Assembly (NCBI RefSeq): GCF_003130795.1
Contig: NZ_CP029356.1
Location: forward strand, 717,001 to 781,000
Direction of reading: 5' to 3'
Source: Azospirillum thermophilum
GTDB lineage: Bacteria; Pseudomonadota; Alphaproteobacteria; Azospirillales; Azospirillaceae
DNA length: 64,000 nucleotides
This document shows positions 17,448 to 32,400 of the stretch, in pieces. The position numbers and the translations under genes were made by a program. Positions within the stretch are counted from its first letter, which is position 1. The number at the start of each line of letters is the position of its first letter. The notes beneath the pieces were generated by a model. The model saw nothing but the letters and a program-made list of their open reading frames with translations, did not search any database and was not told the DNA's origin.

Positions 17448-20400
17448 ATGGCCTTGCGTAACTCGCTCAAGATCGTTCTCGAGCCGCGCTATGTCTTCGA
17501 CGGCGCAGCCGTCGCGACGGTCGCCGAGAGTATCGACAAGGTCATCGATCAGACCCACCGCGACCCCGCCGCGTCCCAGGATGCGGCGCAGGATGCGGTT
17601 CACGCCGCCTCCGCTACGGCGGCGCCTCGGCATGCCGGCGACGCGCCGCCCGCCCCGGCCGAGGCGACCGGTCATGACACCGGCAGCCTTCCCGCTGCGC
17701 CGGCAGGCCAGCCGGCCGCGCCGCCGGCCGCTCCGGTCCATGAGATCGTCTTCGTCGATTCGCGCGTGGACAACCTGCCGGCGCTGACCGCCAGCGTGCC
17801 GTCCGGGGTGGAGGTGGTCGTCCTCGACCCCGCCCGCGACGGCATCGGCCAGATTACCGGGGCACTCGCCGGACGGACCAACCTCGACGCGATCCACATC
17901 GTCTCGCAGGGCAGCGCCGGTGCCCTGCCTGTCGGCCGCGACCTGCTGACCTCCGCCGCCCTGGTGGGCCGGGCCGACGAGGTCGCCTCCTGGCGCGACC
18001 ATCTGGCGGATGGCGGCGGGATCGGCATCCACGGGCTCGAATCCGCCGGCAGCGCCGGAAGCCGCCTGCTCACCGACACGCTGTCGAACCTGACCGGCCT
18101 CGACGTGGAGGTGACGGAGGCCGCGGCCTGGAGCGGAAGCGTCCCTGCCGACGGGCCGGCCTCGCCCGGCCGCACGCTGCTGGTCGTCGACTACCGGGTG
18201 ACCGACGTCGATACGCTCCTCGGCTACGTCGATTCCAAGGTGGAGGTGCTCCGGCTCGACGGCGACGACGATGCGCTGACCGCCATCGGGGCGGCATTGT
18301 CGCATGGCGGCTACGGCTCGCTCCAGATCATCTCCCACGGTGCGTCGGGCGAGCTTCTGCTGGGGCGCGACACGCTGACCGCCGACAGCCTGCGCACCTC
18401 GGCCGCGGCGCTGTCGGCATGGCGGTCCGGCCTCACCGAGGACGCCGACATCCTGATCTACGGCTGCGACGTCGCCGCGGGCGAGGCGGGCGCCCGCTTC
18501 ATCGCCTCGATGGCGGAGCTGACCGGCGCCGACGTCGCGGCGTCGGTCGACGCCACCGGCGCCGCCGCCTTCGGGGCGACTGGACCCTGGAGGCGGCGAC
18601 CGGCCCCATCGAGGCGGCGACGATCCATGCCGACGGCTACGGCCATCTGCTGGCACCGCCGACATTGACCCTCGGGGCCTCGTCCTACTCGATGAACGAG
18701 GATGCGACGCTGGCCATCACCGGCCTCAGCGTCGGCGACGCCGACGGCGGCACGCTGACCGTCACCCTCACCGCCGACCGCGGGACCATCGGCCTGGCGG
18801 GCGTCAAGGGGCTGACCTTCCTGCAGGGTACCAAGACCGGCAGTTCCGTCGTCTCCATCCGCGGCAGCATCGCGGACATCAACACCGCCATCGGCACGCT
18901 GACCTACCAGCCCTTCACGGACTACAACGGCGCCGGGTCGGTGCGGATCGACGTCTCCGACGGCGGAACCGCCGTCACCCAGACCATCGCCATCACGATC
19001 AACCCGGTGAACGACGCGCCGGTGGTCTCCCCGCTCAACGCGACCCTCACGGTCAACGAGGACACCCCGCTGACCTTTCCGGGCTTCTCCGTCTCGGATG
19101 TCGACGACGGCAGCGTGTCCGTCACGGTCGCCATGGCCAACGGCACCATCGCCATGGGATCCACGGCGGGCCTGACCTTCACCAACGGTACCGGCAACGG
19201 CCAGGCGCTGATCACCTTCACCGGCAGCCCGGCCAGCGTCAACGCCGCCCTCAACAGCCTGACCTATACGCCGACCGCCGACTATTTCGGGTCCTCGCTG
19301 CTGACCGTCACCGTGACCGACGCGTCCAACGCCTCGACCACGACGAGCCGCACCATCGTCGTCAACAACCTGAACGACGCGCCGGTCCTCACCGACGCCA
19401 ACGCCGGCATCGTCCGCACGGCGGTGGAGGACACGAGCCTCACCATCTCCGGCCTGACGCTGACCGATTCCGACGATCCCGACACCCAGATCGTCAGCGT
19501 CACCCTGACCGCCACCCACGGGTCGGTGACCCTGACCCAGATCGCCGGGCTGACCTTCGTCAACGGCACCAGCAATGGCGACAGCGTCGTGACCGTGACG
19601 GGGACGGAGGCGGCGATGGCCGCCGCGATCGCCAGCTTCACCGTCCGGCCGGAGCCGAACTACAACGGCACCGGCGCCCAGATCCGCGTCGACGCGACCG
19701 ACGCCAACAACGCCACCCGGACGCTGCTGATCAACAACATCGTCGTCCAGCCGGTGAACGACGCGCCGACCCTCAGCCCGACCGCCGCCACGGTGGCGGA
19801 GGGGGCCGGCAACATGGTGACGCTGGACGCCGCCAACTTCGGCCTGACCGACGTCGACCTCGACATCGGCCTGAACAGCGCGCCGCAGGTGCCGCAGCAG
19901 ATCATCTTCCGCGTCACCCAGCTCCCGGCCGCGGCCAAGGGCTATCTCGTCTTCGGCGACGCCCACGCCCGCCTGGTCGTCGGCTCCACCTTCTCGTTGA
20001 AGGACGTCCAGGACGGCAAGGTCAGGTACGTCCACACCGGCTACCAGACCACCGCCACCGGCGGCACGCAGGACAGCTTCGCGGTCGTGGTCGACGACGG
20101 CGCCGGCGGCACCGATTCCGGCATCGTGCCGATCACCATCACCCCGGTGAACCAGCCGCCCGCCGTCTCCGGCTTCACCGTGGCCCAGACGGCCTACGAG
20201 GGGCGCAAGGGCGTCGACCTGACCATCTCGGCCAGCGATCCCGACCAGACCTCGGATATCTGGACGGTGGTGATCGACCAGATCGACGCGAAGGGCGGCA
20301 CGCTCTACATCGACGCCAACGACAACAACGTCTTCGACGCCGGCGACACGCGGGTCACCGACGGCTACCGCTATACCGGCACGCTCGCCGCCATGAAGCT

Positions 20401-23400
20401 GAGCTTCGACGTCAGCCCGGACGAGCCGGCCGGCAACCCCAGTTTCCGCGTCACCCTGACCGACGACGGCGGCGGCACCAGCCCGGTCGCCACCCGCAGC
20501 GGCTCGCGCACCGTCGAGATCGCCGTGCGCGAGAACAACGACGACCCCGTCCTGTCCACCTTCGGCGCCGGCGTGTCGAACGGCTATGTCGTGCAGACCG
20601 GCGTCCCCGGCGCCTATGGCTACGGCGTTTCCACGACCCCGGCCGGTCCGGTCGCGGTGAACGTGTCGCAGAGCCGGGACATCACGATCACCAATGCGAT
20701 CCTGGGCGTCAGCGACCCCGACAGCGCCCCCGGCATCGTGGTCTACACCCTGACCGCCCGTCCGGACGTCGCTCTGGCCCTGGTCCAGGTCTACCGCGAC
20801 GGGGCGTGGCGCAGCCTCGGCGTCGGCGGCAGCTTCACCCAGCAGGAGGTGAACGACAACCACGTCCGGCTGCATGTCCGCACGACCGCCAACGGGGCGC
20901 AGACCGCGGCCCTGTCCTTCTCGGTGCGCGACAGCGAGATCACCGCCTTCTCGACCACCAGCCAGACGGAGATCCCCGGCGGGCGCGAGGGCGGCACCCG
21001 CAATGCCGGCGACACCGGCTACCTGACGCACACGCTGACCTTCAACCTGGCCGTCACCGGCAACACCGGCGGCCCCGGCGAGCCTGACCCCATCGATTAC
21101 GTGGTCAACGATCCCGGCACGGTCGACGCCCGCAGCGTCACCACCAGCAATGCCAGCGTGCATGAAGGCGGGACGACCTACTTCCAGTCGACCAGCGCCG
21201 CCACCGGCGGCTACCTGAAGGCCACCGATCCCGATACTCCGGCCGACGAGCTGGTCTTCCGCCTGACGGAGCTGCCGACCGGCGGCCTCCTGCAGATCTA
21301 CCGGGGCGGCAATCCGGTTCCCGCCAACGACGCGCAGAACTGGGTGGCGCTGGCACTCTACGGCTCCTTCACGCAGAAGGACGTGGATCAGGGCAAGGTC
21401 CGCTTCGTCCATGACGGCGGGGAGGACCACGTCCAGCAGTTCCGCTTCTCGGTCAGCGACGGCCGCAACATCTCCGCGATGACCACCGTGGGGATCGAGG
21501 TCATTCCAGTAAACGACACCCCCACCGCCGGTGTCTCCGGCACCGCCGTCCTGACGGAGCGCAACGACACCAGCTCGGCCACCCAGGGCATCTACGTCTT
21601 CAACACGCCCGGCAACGTGGCGATTTCGCTCGGCGACGCCGACGGCTCGCTCGATACCATCGCACTGCCCGACTACCGCTCCTCCGACACGGAGCTGTCC
21701 TTCACCGTCACGCGGCTGCCGCAGTACGGCAAGCTGCAGCTCTGGAACGGCAGCTCCTGGCAGGACCTCGCCCTGAACGGCGTGGTGACCAGGGCGCAGC
21801 TCAACGCCGGGTTCTTCCGCTACGTCCATGACGGCAGCGAGAATTTCTCCGACAGCTTCCGCATCGTTCCCAACGACGGCAAGGGCGTCGCCGCCGCGAC
21901 GGCCGCCGGCGACGGTCCGAGCACCGGGGCGGAACTGACGATCGACCTTGCCATCGCCAGCCTCAACGACGACCCCGTCTTCTCCGCCAACACCGGCCTG
22001 CGGGTCGCCGAAGGCGGACAGGGGATCATCGGCGGCAGCGCGACGGCCGGGGCCGGCAATGCCATCTCCGGCGGGGCGGCCACGCTGCGCTACACCGACC
22101 CCGACAACACGACGACCCAGCGCCAGTACCGCATCACCGACGCCACCGACAACGGGACGCTGCGGCGCAACGGCGTGGCGCTCGGCGTCGGCAGCACCTT
22201 CACCCAGGCCGACCTCGACGCCGGGCTCATCACCTACACCCACAACGGGTCCGAGACCGGCACCGACAGCTTCTCCTTCGTGGTCAGCGACGGCGGCGGC
22301 GGCTCCGAACCGGCCGGCACCTTCCAGATCGTCATCGACCCGCTGAACGTGAAGCCGACGGTCACCGGGCCGACCGCGAACATCCTCTATGGCACCACCG
22401 ATCCGCTGAGCTTCACCGGAAGCAACCGGATCGTCGTCGGCGACATGGATCTGGACAGCAACGGCGACGGGACGCCGGACGGCATCACCGCCGGCGAAAG
22501 CAACTTCCTGCGGGTGACCATCAGCGACGGCGCCTACACCGGGCCGGCCGTCATCAGCATCCTCGCCAGCAGCGGCGTCACCGTGGTCACCGGCGGAACC
22601 ACGCTGGGCAACGGGCGGATCCAGTCGACCTCCGGCGAGATCGTCCTGCAGGGCACGCTGCAGCAGATCCAGGCGGCGCTGGACAGCCTGCAGTATCTCG
22701 TCCAGGAGGACGCGGACCAGATCATCCGCCTGACCGTGACGGTGGACGACCGGCTCCACGACGGGGCCGGAACGCTGGCCGCCGGCACCAATGGCGGCAC
22801 GGCGAACCGCGACGGCTCGCCGGTGAACGACGCCAACAACACCGCGACGCACACGATCACGCTGTTCGCGTCGAACGTGAACGACCAGCATGGCCTGACG
22901 ATCGGCGTCGCCAACCAGACGGCGAGCGAGGATACCTACCACGTCATCACCGGCTTCACCCTGACCGACGTCGAATCCGACGCCTTCGGGCTGAACATGC
23001 GGGTGACGCTCAGCGTCAGCCAGGGCACCATCGCGCTGGTGAACGGCGCCGGCGTCGCGGTCGCGGCCAGCAACGGCAACCGCACCCTGACCGTCACCGG
23101 CACCCGTGCCGCGATCGAGACGGCCCTGAACCGTGGCGTCCGCTATCTGGGCGCCGCCAACTTCAACGGCGGCGACACCCTGCAGGTCGCGCTGGACGAG
23201 TTCGAGGCGGCGGTCGGCGACGGCAACGTCGCGAACGCGACGAAGACCGCGACCTTCAACATCACCGTCCTGCCGGTCAACGACCAGATCACCCTGGCCG
23301 TCGACGGCAGCCAGGTCGCCGTCGACAGCGAGATGCCGAAGAAGATCGGCATGTGGTCCACGACGGTCGGGGACGCCGATCTCTCCCCGGCCTCCATCAT

Positions 23401-26400
23401 CCAGGTGATGGTGCGGGTGCTGGATTCCACCGGCGCCCCGCTCGCCAGCTATGCCGGCGTCACGCTGGACAGCGACGCGACCGGCCACGGCGCCACCGTC
23501 GATGCCAGCTACACCGGCGCCGGGACGGCCCTCGTCCTCCGCGGCACCGTCTCCGAACTCAACGCCTACCTTTACGGGTTGAGGATCCGGCTGACGGGCG
23601 ACATCGGCAACAGCGACGCCAGCTACAAGCTCCAGATCATCGCCGACGACCGCCTGCGCGACCGCGTGACCGGCGCGCTGGTCGATTCCGACCCCGGCAC
23701 CCCGGAGGTCGAGGCATCCGCCAACGGCGGCTCCACCAACCAGACCAACGTCGGCAAGCCGGCCAACGCCCCCTCGGCCATTCCGACCACGGCCTACGAC
23801 CCCACGACCGAGACGTCGGCGATCTCCGCGATCTACAACGTGGCGGTGGTGGAGCGGACGCTGTTCGCCTCCACCTTCAACAACGCCCCGTCGATCACCG
23901 CCAGCCCGGTGGTCGCGACCGAGGGCTCTTCGACCATCAAGCTCGACGGGACCAACGGCAACATCAGCATCGCCGATACCGACGACAATGGCGGCACCCT
24001 GTCGGTGACGCTGTCCATCGACCACGGCAGCATCACCACCGTCGGCAACTCCGGTGGCACAGTGGCGATCGCCGCCGACAAGCGGTCCGTCACCCTGACC
24101 GGCACCAAGGATCAGGTGAACAGCCGGCTGAAGGCCATCACCATCACCTATCCGGACGACCCCGGCGCCGCCACCTCGGCCGACTGGCACGGGACGGTCA
24201 CCGTGACCGTCGTCGTCAACGACCAGGGCAACACCGGCGCCCGCCCCACCGCCATCGACACCGCGGCCGGCGTCTCCTACGCCGTCGGCTCGGCCTATGC
24301 CGACAGCACCAACGGCGCGCTGAAGACGACGAAGACGATCACCATCACCGTCAACCCGGTCAACGACCGCCCGACGGTCACCGCAGGCCAGACGATCGAG
24401 GCGGTCACGGTCCAGGAGGGTACCTCGGTCCCCGCCGGCACGGCGGTGTCCGACATCCTGACGCGGATCACCAGCTACGGCGACGGCGCCGACGACGTGT
24501 CCGCCAGCGGCGGAGGCAACACCGCGACCGGCCCCGGCTACATCGCCATCGTCGGCAATGCGGCCGTTGCGGCGCAGGGCAAATGGCAGTACTCGCTCGA
24601 CGGGACGAACTGGACCGATGTCCCGGCGTCCCTCAGCGTCACCAGCGCCCTGGTGCTGGGACCGGCCCACCAGCTCCGCTTCATTCCGGCCGGCAACTTC
24701 TACGGAACCCCCGGCGCGCTGTCCGTCCGGGTGGCCGACCTCGACACGACGGCCGGCACCTCGGGCATCACCACCGGTGCCGGACGCAACCTGAACAACA
24801 CGCCGGACGGCGACGCCGACCTGCAGACCGGCCGCTGGTCGTCCAACAGTGTCCTGCTGCAGGCCAGGGTCACCAACGAGAACGACCGGCCGACCGCGGC
24901 GGACGCCACGCTGCCCGCCATCGACGAGGAGACCCTCGATCCGCCGGGCGCCACGGTCGCCACGCTGTTCGGCTCCTCCTTCGCCGACGCGACCGACGAC
25001 CAGACCGGCATCACCGGCGGTTCGAAGGCCGACATGGGAAGCCTGGGCGGCGTCGCCATCGTCGGCAACGCGGCCACCGCGGCGCAGGGACGCTGGGAAT
25101 ACTCGGTCAATGGCGGGACGAGCTGGACCGCCATCGACGGTTCGGTGTCAGAGACATCGGCGCTCCTGCTGCCGACGGCGGCGAAGATCCGTTTCGTCCC
25201 GGTCAACGACGACTATTACGGCACCCCCGGCACCCTGACGGTCCGCCTGTCCGACACGCCGGTCTCCTACAACGCCGCGACCCCGCTGCAGGACATTTCC
25301 GCCACGCTCGCCAGCCAGACCAGCCACTGGTCCGGGCAGGCGAAGCTGTCGACCAGCGTCCTGCCGGCCAACGACGCGCCGACCATCGCCGCCACCGATT
25401 CCGCCGCCACCGTCAGCGAGGCGAGCGGCGTCGGCACAGGAACCAACATGGTCGCCCTGGTCGGCGGCGCCACCGTCTCCGATCCCGACGGTACCGGCAG
25501 CGACTACACCGGCACCGCCAGCATGGCCGGCGGCAGCATCGTCGTGACGATCACCGACTACCGCGACGGCGACACCCTCAGCCTCGCCGGCAGCCCGACC
25601 GGGGCGGGGGCGACCAGTTCCACCGTGTCGAACGGCGTGCTGACCTTCACCATCTCCCTGACCGCCGCGGCGACCGAAGCCAATGTCGCGGCGATCATCG
25701 ACGCCATCCGCTATTCCAGCAGCAGCGACAACCCGACCGCCAACGGCACGGACACGCAGCGCAGCTACAAGATCGTCCTGAATGACGGCAACAACGACGG
25801 GCTGAACACGGTGACCGGGCGGAAGACCAGCCTTCCGTCCAACGAGCTGACCGGGACCATCGACTTCGCCGCGGCCGACAGCGACGACAACGACCCGCCG
25901 ACCGTCGACCTCAACGGCGCCACCAGCGGCGCCGACCATGAGGTGACCTGGACGGAGGGGGCCAACACCGCCAACACTCCGGTCAGGATCGCGGCGTCCG
26001 ACGCGGCGCTCGGCGATCCCGACAACGGCAACGCCGTCGGCATGGTGCTGAGCGTCACCGGCATCCGCGACGGCAACGACGAGATGCTGACCATCGGCGG
26101 CACCGACTTCAGGCTCGCCACCACGACCACCGCGACGGTCACGGTCAACGGGCAGAGCTTCCAGGTGGCGGTGGTCCCGACCGTCGACGGGGCCGGCGAC
26201 GGCAGCACCGTCCTCACCATCACCCCGGCCAGCGGCGCCACGCGCTCCATCGCCGGTTTCCAGGCGCTGCTGCGCGGCATCACCTACACCATCGCGACGG
26301 CCAACGACGATCCGACCGCCGGCGACCGCCGCATCTCCGTCCAGATCACCGACGCCGGCGACGACGATGCCGGCGGGGCCCACAGGCTTCCCAGCAACCA

Positions 26401-29400
26401 GCCGGCCACCGTCATCCATGTCGTTCCGGTCAACGACCAGCCGGTCCTGAGCGGCCTCGACGCCCTCACCGTGCTGGAGAACACGGCCAACGCCGGACCG
26501 GTCCTCATCGACTCCGACATCAACCTGACCGATGGCGACAGCCGCGACTTCGACGGCGGCTCCCTGACCGTCGGCGGGCTGGCGGCCGACGACGTGGTCT
26601 CGCTCGCCTCCGACCCCGGCACGGCGGCTGGCCAGCTCCGGCTGTCGAGCGGCAAGGTCGATCTCTTCGACGGAACCGGCTGGGTGCAGATCGGGACGAC
26701 CGACACCACCCAGGCCGGCAAGTTCATCATCCGCTTCGGCAGCCCGCTCGTCGACATCGCGGTGGTCGAGCACCTGATCGAACATCTGACCTACCGCAAC
26801 ACGTCGGACACGCCGACCGCCACGCGCACGCTGACCCTCCTGGCGGACGACGGCGACGGCGGCACGCCGATTTCCGGCAGCGTGACCGTCACGGTGACCG
26901 CGGAGAACGAGGCGCCCCGCGTCTCGGCCAGCAACGTCGATGCGGCCGAGGGCAACGCCAGCATCGTGCTGAACGGCACCAACGCCAACATCACGGTGAA
27001 CGACCCCGATGTCGGCAACGGGGTCATGACCGTCACCGTGTCGGTGGACCAGAGCGCCAGCATCACCGGGGTCGAGAACCTGACCTCGGACGGGACGACC
27101 ACCGGCGGCGCCCAGGTCACCAACCTGAACGGCGGCTCGATCACGCTGACCGGCACCCAGGCGCAGATCAACACCGCGCTGAACGCGCTCACCGTCTCCT
27201 ACCCGACGGTGAGCGGGGCCGCCGCCTCGGACTGGAACGGCACCATCACGGTGACCCTGGTGGTGAACGACCGCGGCAACAGCGGCGCCCGGCCGTCGAC
27301 CCTCGGCGGCTACGTCTCGGGCGGGGCCGAGCCGGGATCCGCCTATGTCGACGCCACGCAGGCGGACGGCAATCCGGCAAACGACACCTGGTTGCAGACG
27401 ACGCGCAGCTTCACCATCACGGTCGCGCCGCGCAACGACACCCCGGTCATCACCGCGCCGGACACCTCCACCACCCCGCTCACGGTGGACGAGGACACGG
27501 TCCTGTCCTTCACCGGCGGCAACCAGATCCTCTTCGGCGACGCCGCCGATCTCGCCACCGGCGCCGCCGACAGCTTCACCGTCACCCTGACGGCGACCAA
27601 CGGCCGGGTCACGGTGAGCGATCCCGGCAACGCCGTCACCGGCGAGGGGACCGGCACCACCCTGACGCTGACCGGGACGCGGGTCGCCCTGAACGCCGCC
27701 CTGGCGACCCTGACCTTCACGCCGACCGCCGACTATCCGACCGCGTCCAGCAACACGGCCTCGGTCAGGATCGACGTGAACGACGGCGGCAACGGCGGGA
27801 CGGGCAGCGGCGCCGCCACGGCAACCGCGAGCAGGACGGTCGGCATCACCGTCTCCCGCGTCTCCGACACCCCGGACCTGACGATCGATGCCAACCGCAA
27901 CGGCACCGCCGACGCGGGCGAGACCAACCCAGGCTCGCCCGTCGCGATGAGCGGGGCCGAGGGGTCGTGGATCCTGCTGCCCATCCGGGTGGCGGAGACG
28001 GATACCGACTTCTCCGAAACCCTGTCGCTCGCCGTCGCCGGCCTGCCGGCCGGTACCCGCTACGTCGTGAACGGCGCCACGGCACCGACCGGGACCGGAA
28101 CGGAACTCCTGGCGGGAGCCACCACCATCACCGTCGGCGACGCCACGCTCGGCACCGGCGGCAGCACGGTCAACCTGTGGGTCAAGCTGCCGCCCAACTG
28201 GAACACCCAGGGCGGCGGCGCCAGCGGGATCACCGCCGGCTTCATCCCGCTGACGGTCACGGCGACCAGCCAGGACGGCGGCGCGACGGCGGTCACCCGG
28301 ACCGCGACCATCAACCTGACCGTGGCCTCCGTCGAGAACGACCCGGTACCGGCCGCCGACACCGGCAGCGTGACCGAGGACACCAGCCTGATCGCGTCGG
28401 GCAACGTCCTTGCCAACGACACGGACGCCGACGCGGGCGAGGGGCAGGTCCTGCGGGTGACGGCTGTGGAGGTCGGCACGACCAGCCGCACGGTCGACAC
28501 CGCCAGCGACGCGGCCACCTCCATCGGCGGCGCCTACGGCACGCTGGTCATCCGCCGCGACGGCACCTACAGCTACGCCCTGAGCAACAGCCTGCCCGCC
28601 GTGCAGGGGCTGCGCGCCGGCCAGACGCTGACGGAGACCTTCACCTATACGGTGGACGATTTCCTGCCCGCCGGCGGCAATGCGGCCGGGGCGGCCAGGA
28701 CCGCCACCCTCACCATCACCATCAACGGGACGGACGACGCGCCGGTCGTCGACCTCGACAGCACGACGGCGGCCGATCCGGTCACCGTGACCTACCGCGA
28801 GGCCGCGGGCACCGATACCACCACCGGCATGGCGCTGTTCCCCGACGCGACGCTGGTCGACGCCGACAGCGCCAACCTCTCGCGCATGGTCGTCACCGTC
28901 GCGGGCGTGCGCAACGGCGACGACGAGATCCTGCGGATCGGCGGCACCGACTTCGCGCTCGGCACCGTGGCCGGCACCCCGGTGACGGTGGGTGGCTTCG
29001 CGGTGACGGTCGCCGTCGCCGGCACCACCAGCACCCTGACCATCACGCGCGCCGGCGGCGTGGCGACGGTCGGCAGCTACGAGACCCTGCTGAAGGGCAT
29101 CACCTACCGCAACCTGAACGACACGCCCGACAGCGGCGCGCGCAGCGTGACGGTGCAGGTGACCGACGCCGGTTCCAACGACGACACCAGCGCCGTCCAC
29201 GAACTGCCCAGCAACAGCGCGGTCGCCAACCTGACGCTGCTGGTCACCAACGACCCGCCGCGCGTCGATCTGAACGGTGCGGCTGCCGGCGACGACTATG
29301 CCGTCACCTGGACGGAAACGGCCAACGCCCCGCATCCCTCCGTCGGGATCGCCGACCCCGCCGCCGCTCTGCTGAGCGACGTGGACAACGCCAACGCCGT

Positions 29401-32400
29401 ACGCATGACGCTGACGCTGGGCGGCGTCGCCGCCGACCGGGCGGCGGAATCGCTGACCATCGGCGGCACGGTCTTCACCCTGAACCAGGCCCGCACCAAC
29501 GTCATGGTCGCCTCGGGCGCCTTCCGGGTCGGCTACGATCCGGCCACCGGCGTCTTCGACATCACCCCCGCCGGCGCCACCGCGACGCTGGCCGCCTATC
29601 AGGCCCTGCTGCGCGACATCAGCTATACCAACGCGTCCGACAACCCGACGGCCGGCGACCGGACGATCGACATCCGGATCACCGACGCCGGCACCGGCGA
29701 CACCGGCACGGCGGGCGACACGCTCGGCAACCCGCTGGACACCAACCGGGCCGTCACCACCATCACCGTGGTGCCGGTGAACGACCAGCCGCGCTTCGCC
29801 GGCGCCTATCAGGCCGTCACCATGGCGGAGAACGCGGTGAATGTCGTCGGCGGCACGCCCGCGGCCCTGATCACCAATGCCGCCGCCGTCTCGCTGGTCG
29901 ATGCCGACAGCCCCAGCCTGACCGGCGGGTCCGTCACCGTCACCGGCCTGATCGCCGAGGACGTGCTGTCCCTGCCGCTGCAGCCGGCGGAGGGGGAGGG
30001 CGCGGTGCGCCGCGGCTCGGGCGACGCCGTCCAGGTCTGGTCGGGCGGCGCGTGGCGGACCATCGGGACCATCGTCCGGACGTCCGCCGATACCCTGACC
30101 ATCGCGCTGACCGGCGCCGACGCCGCGGCCTACGCCACCGTCGGCACCGTCGAGCGGGTGATCGAGGCGCTGACCTATCAGAACGGCAGCGACCGGCCGA
30201 CGCCGGGCCCCCGCACCCTGACCATCACGGTCGGCGACGGGACGCCGGGCGGCGTCGCCGGCACCGCCACCGTCGAGCTGCGCGTCACGCCGGAGAACGA
30301 CCGGCCGACCATCGGCGGCTTCGGCCCGACCGGCCCGACCTTCGTGGAGGATGGCGCGGCCGTCCTGCTCGACCCCGACGCCACGCTGTTCGACGCCGAT
30401 ATCGGCGATGCCTCGGCCGGCCCGAACGACTACAGCGGCGTGGTGCTGACCTTCCAGCGCAACGGCGGCACGCCGAACGCCGAGGACGTCTTCGGCTTCT
30501 CCGGCAATGCCGGCACGGCGGGCTCGGTCTATGTCGGGACGGACGGCAAGCTGCACCTCGCCAACGCCTCCGCCGATCCCGCCGACGATCCGGTCATCGG
30601 AACGCTCGACACCGGCACTCCCGGACGGCTGGTGGTGACACTCGGCGACGGCGCGACGGCGGTGACGCAGGCGCTCGCCAGCCGCGTCGTGCAATCGGTG
30701 ACCTACCGCAACACCAGCGAGAATGTCGACGGCATCTCCGCCGGTCCGGTCGCCATCGCGCTGACGGTGGACGACAACCGCGGCGCCACGCCCGTGGACC
30801 AGGGCGCCGGCCAGCGCCTGACGGCCAGCGCCGTGACCAGCGTCGCCATCACCCCGGTGAACGAGCCGATCTTCACCGGCACCACCCCGGCCCTGGCGCC
30901 GGTGACCTATCCGGAGAACGCCGGCGCCGTCCGGCTGTTCAACGATCCCGCGGTGCGGATCACCGACAACGACAACTCCAGCTTCGGCGGCGGCCTCGTC
31001 ACCGCGCGCTTCACCGCCGGCGGTCAGGACGGCGACCGCCTGACCGTCACCGGCTCCGGCGATGCCGGCAGCCACTTCATCAGCGTGTCCGGCAGTTCGG
31101 TCCTGTGGGACGCCGACGGCGCCGGCAGCGGGGCGGCGCTGGTGATCGGCACCATCAGCGGCGGCATCGACGCCGCGACCTCCCTGCGGATCGCGCTGAA
31201 CGGCAACGCCACGCCGGCCGCCGTCCAGGCGCTGATCCGCCAGATCGCCTTCCGCAACGACAGTCAGGATCCGGTCGGCGGCGCGGCTGCCCTCCGCACC
31301 GTGGCGGTGGACGTGCGCAACGGCCCGGACGGCGCGGCCACCACCCAGTCCGTCGCCGGCCTCTTCACCAACAGCCTGCGGGTGGTGCCGGAGAACGACG
31401 CGCCGGTGATCAGCCGGCCGGACGGCAGCACCATCACCGGTGCCGCCACGCCGGAATGGACCGGCGCCGGCAGCTACACCCACCGCGGCGACACGGTGGC
31501 GGACCTGATTGCCAGCCTGGGCGCCGACGCCGGCGACGCCGACAACCACGCCGGCAGCGTCGGCACGCCGAGGGACGGGCTGGGCCTCGCCATCACCGCC
31601 GTCGCCAACAGCTCCCACGGGGTGTGGCAGTACTCGCTCGATGACGGCGCCACCTGGACCGACGTTCCGGCTTCGGTCTCCGCCACGACAGCCCTGCTGC
31701 TGAACCCGGCCGACCGCATCCGCTTCGTGCCCGCTGCCCAGTTCAACGGCGACCCCGGCGCCAGCCTGACGCTGAAGCTGTGGGACCGGACCAGCGCCGG
31801 CACCGACACCACCGCCGACGACCCCAACACCACGGACGGCGACCGCAACACGGGCGACAACGACCAGTTCAGCCGCACCACGCTGCTCCTGAAGGCGTCG
31901 GTCAGCCCGGTGAACGACCCGCCGGTCAACACGGTCCCGACCGTTCTCACCGGCATCCTGGAGGACACCCCCTTCACCTTCAGCGGGACCAACCGCTTCA
32001 ACATCGCCGATCCCGACGTGGACGAGAATCCGGTCACCGCCGATCGCATCCTGACCGTCACGCTGACGGCGCAGAACGGCCGGCTGACGCTCGGCGACGC
32101 GACGCTCCGCGGCCGGGTGACCTTCCAGTCCGGCGACGGGGTGGAGGATGCCGCCGTGACGGTCGCCGGCACGCTGGCCGACCTCCAGGCCCTGCTCGGG
32201 TCGGTGGTCTACCGGGGCAACCCGAACTTCAACGGCACCGAGACCATCACCATCGCCACCAGCGACAACGGCAATTACGGCGCCGGCGGGGTGAAGCTCG
32301 ACCAGGACACCGTCACCTTCACGGTGCAGGCGGTGAACGACGCCCCGGTCGCGACCTCCACCGCCGCGGTCACCCTGGCCCCGGTGGCGGAGGATGTCGC

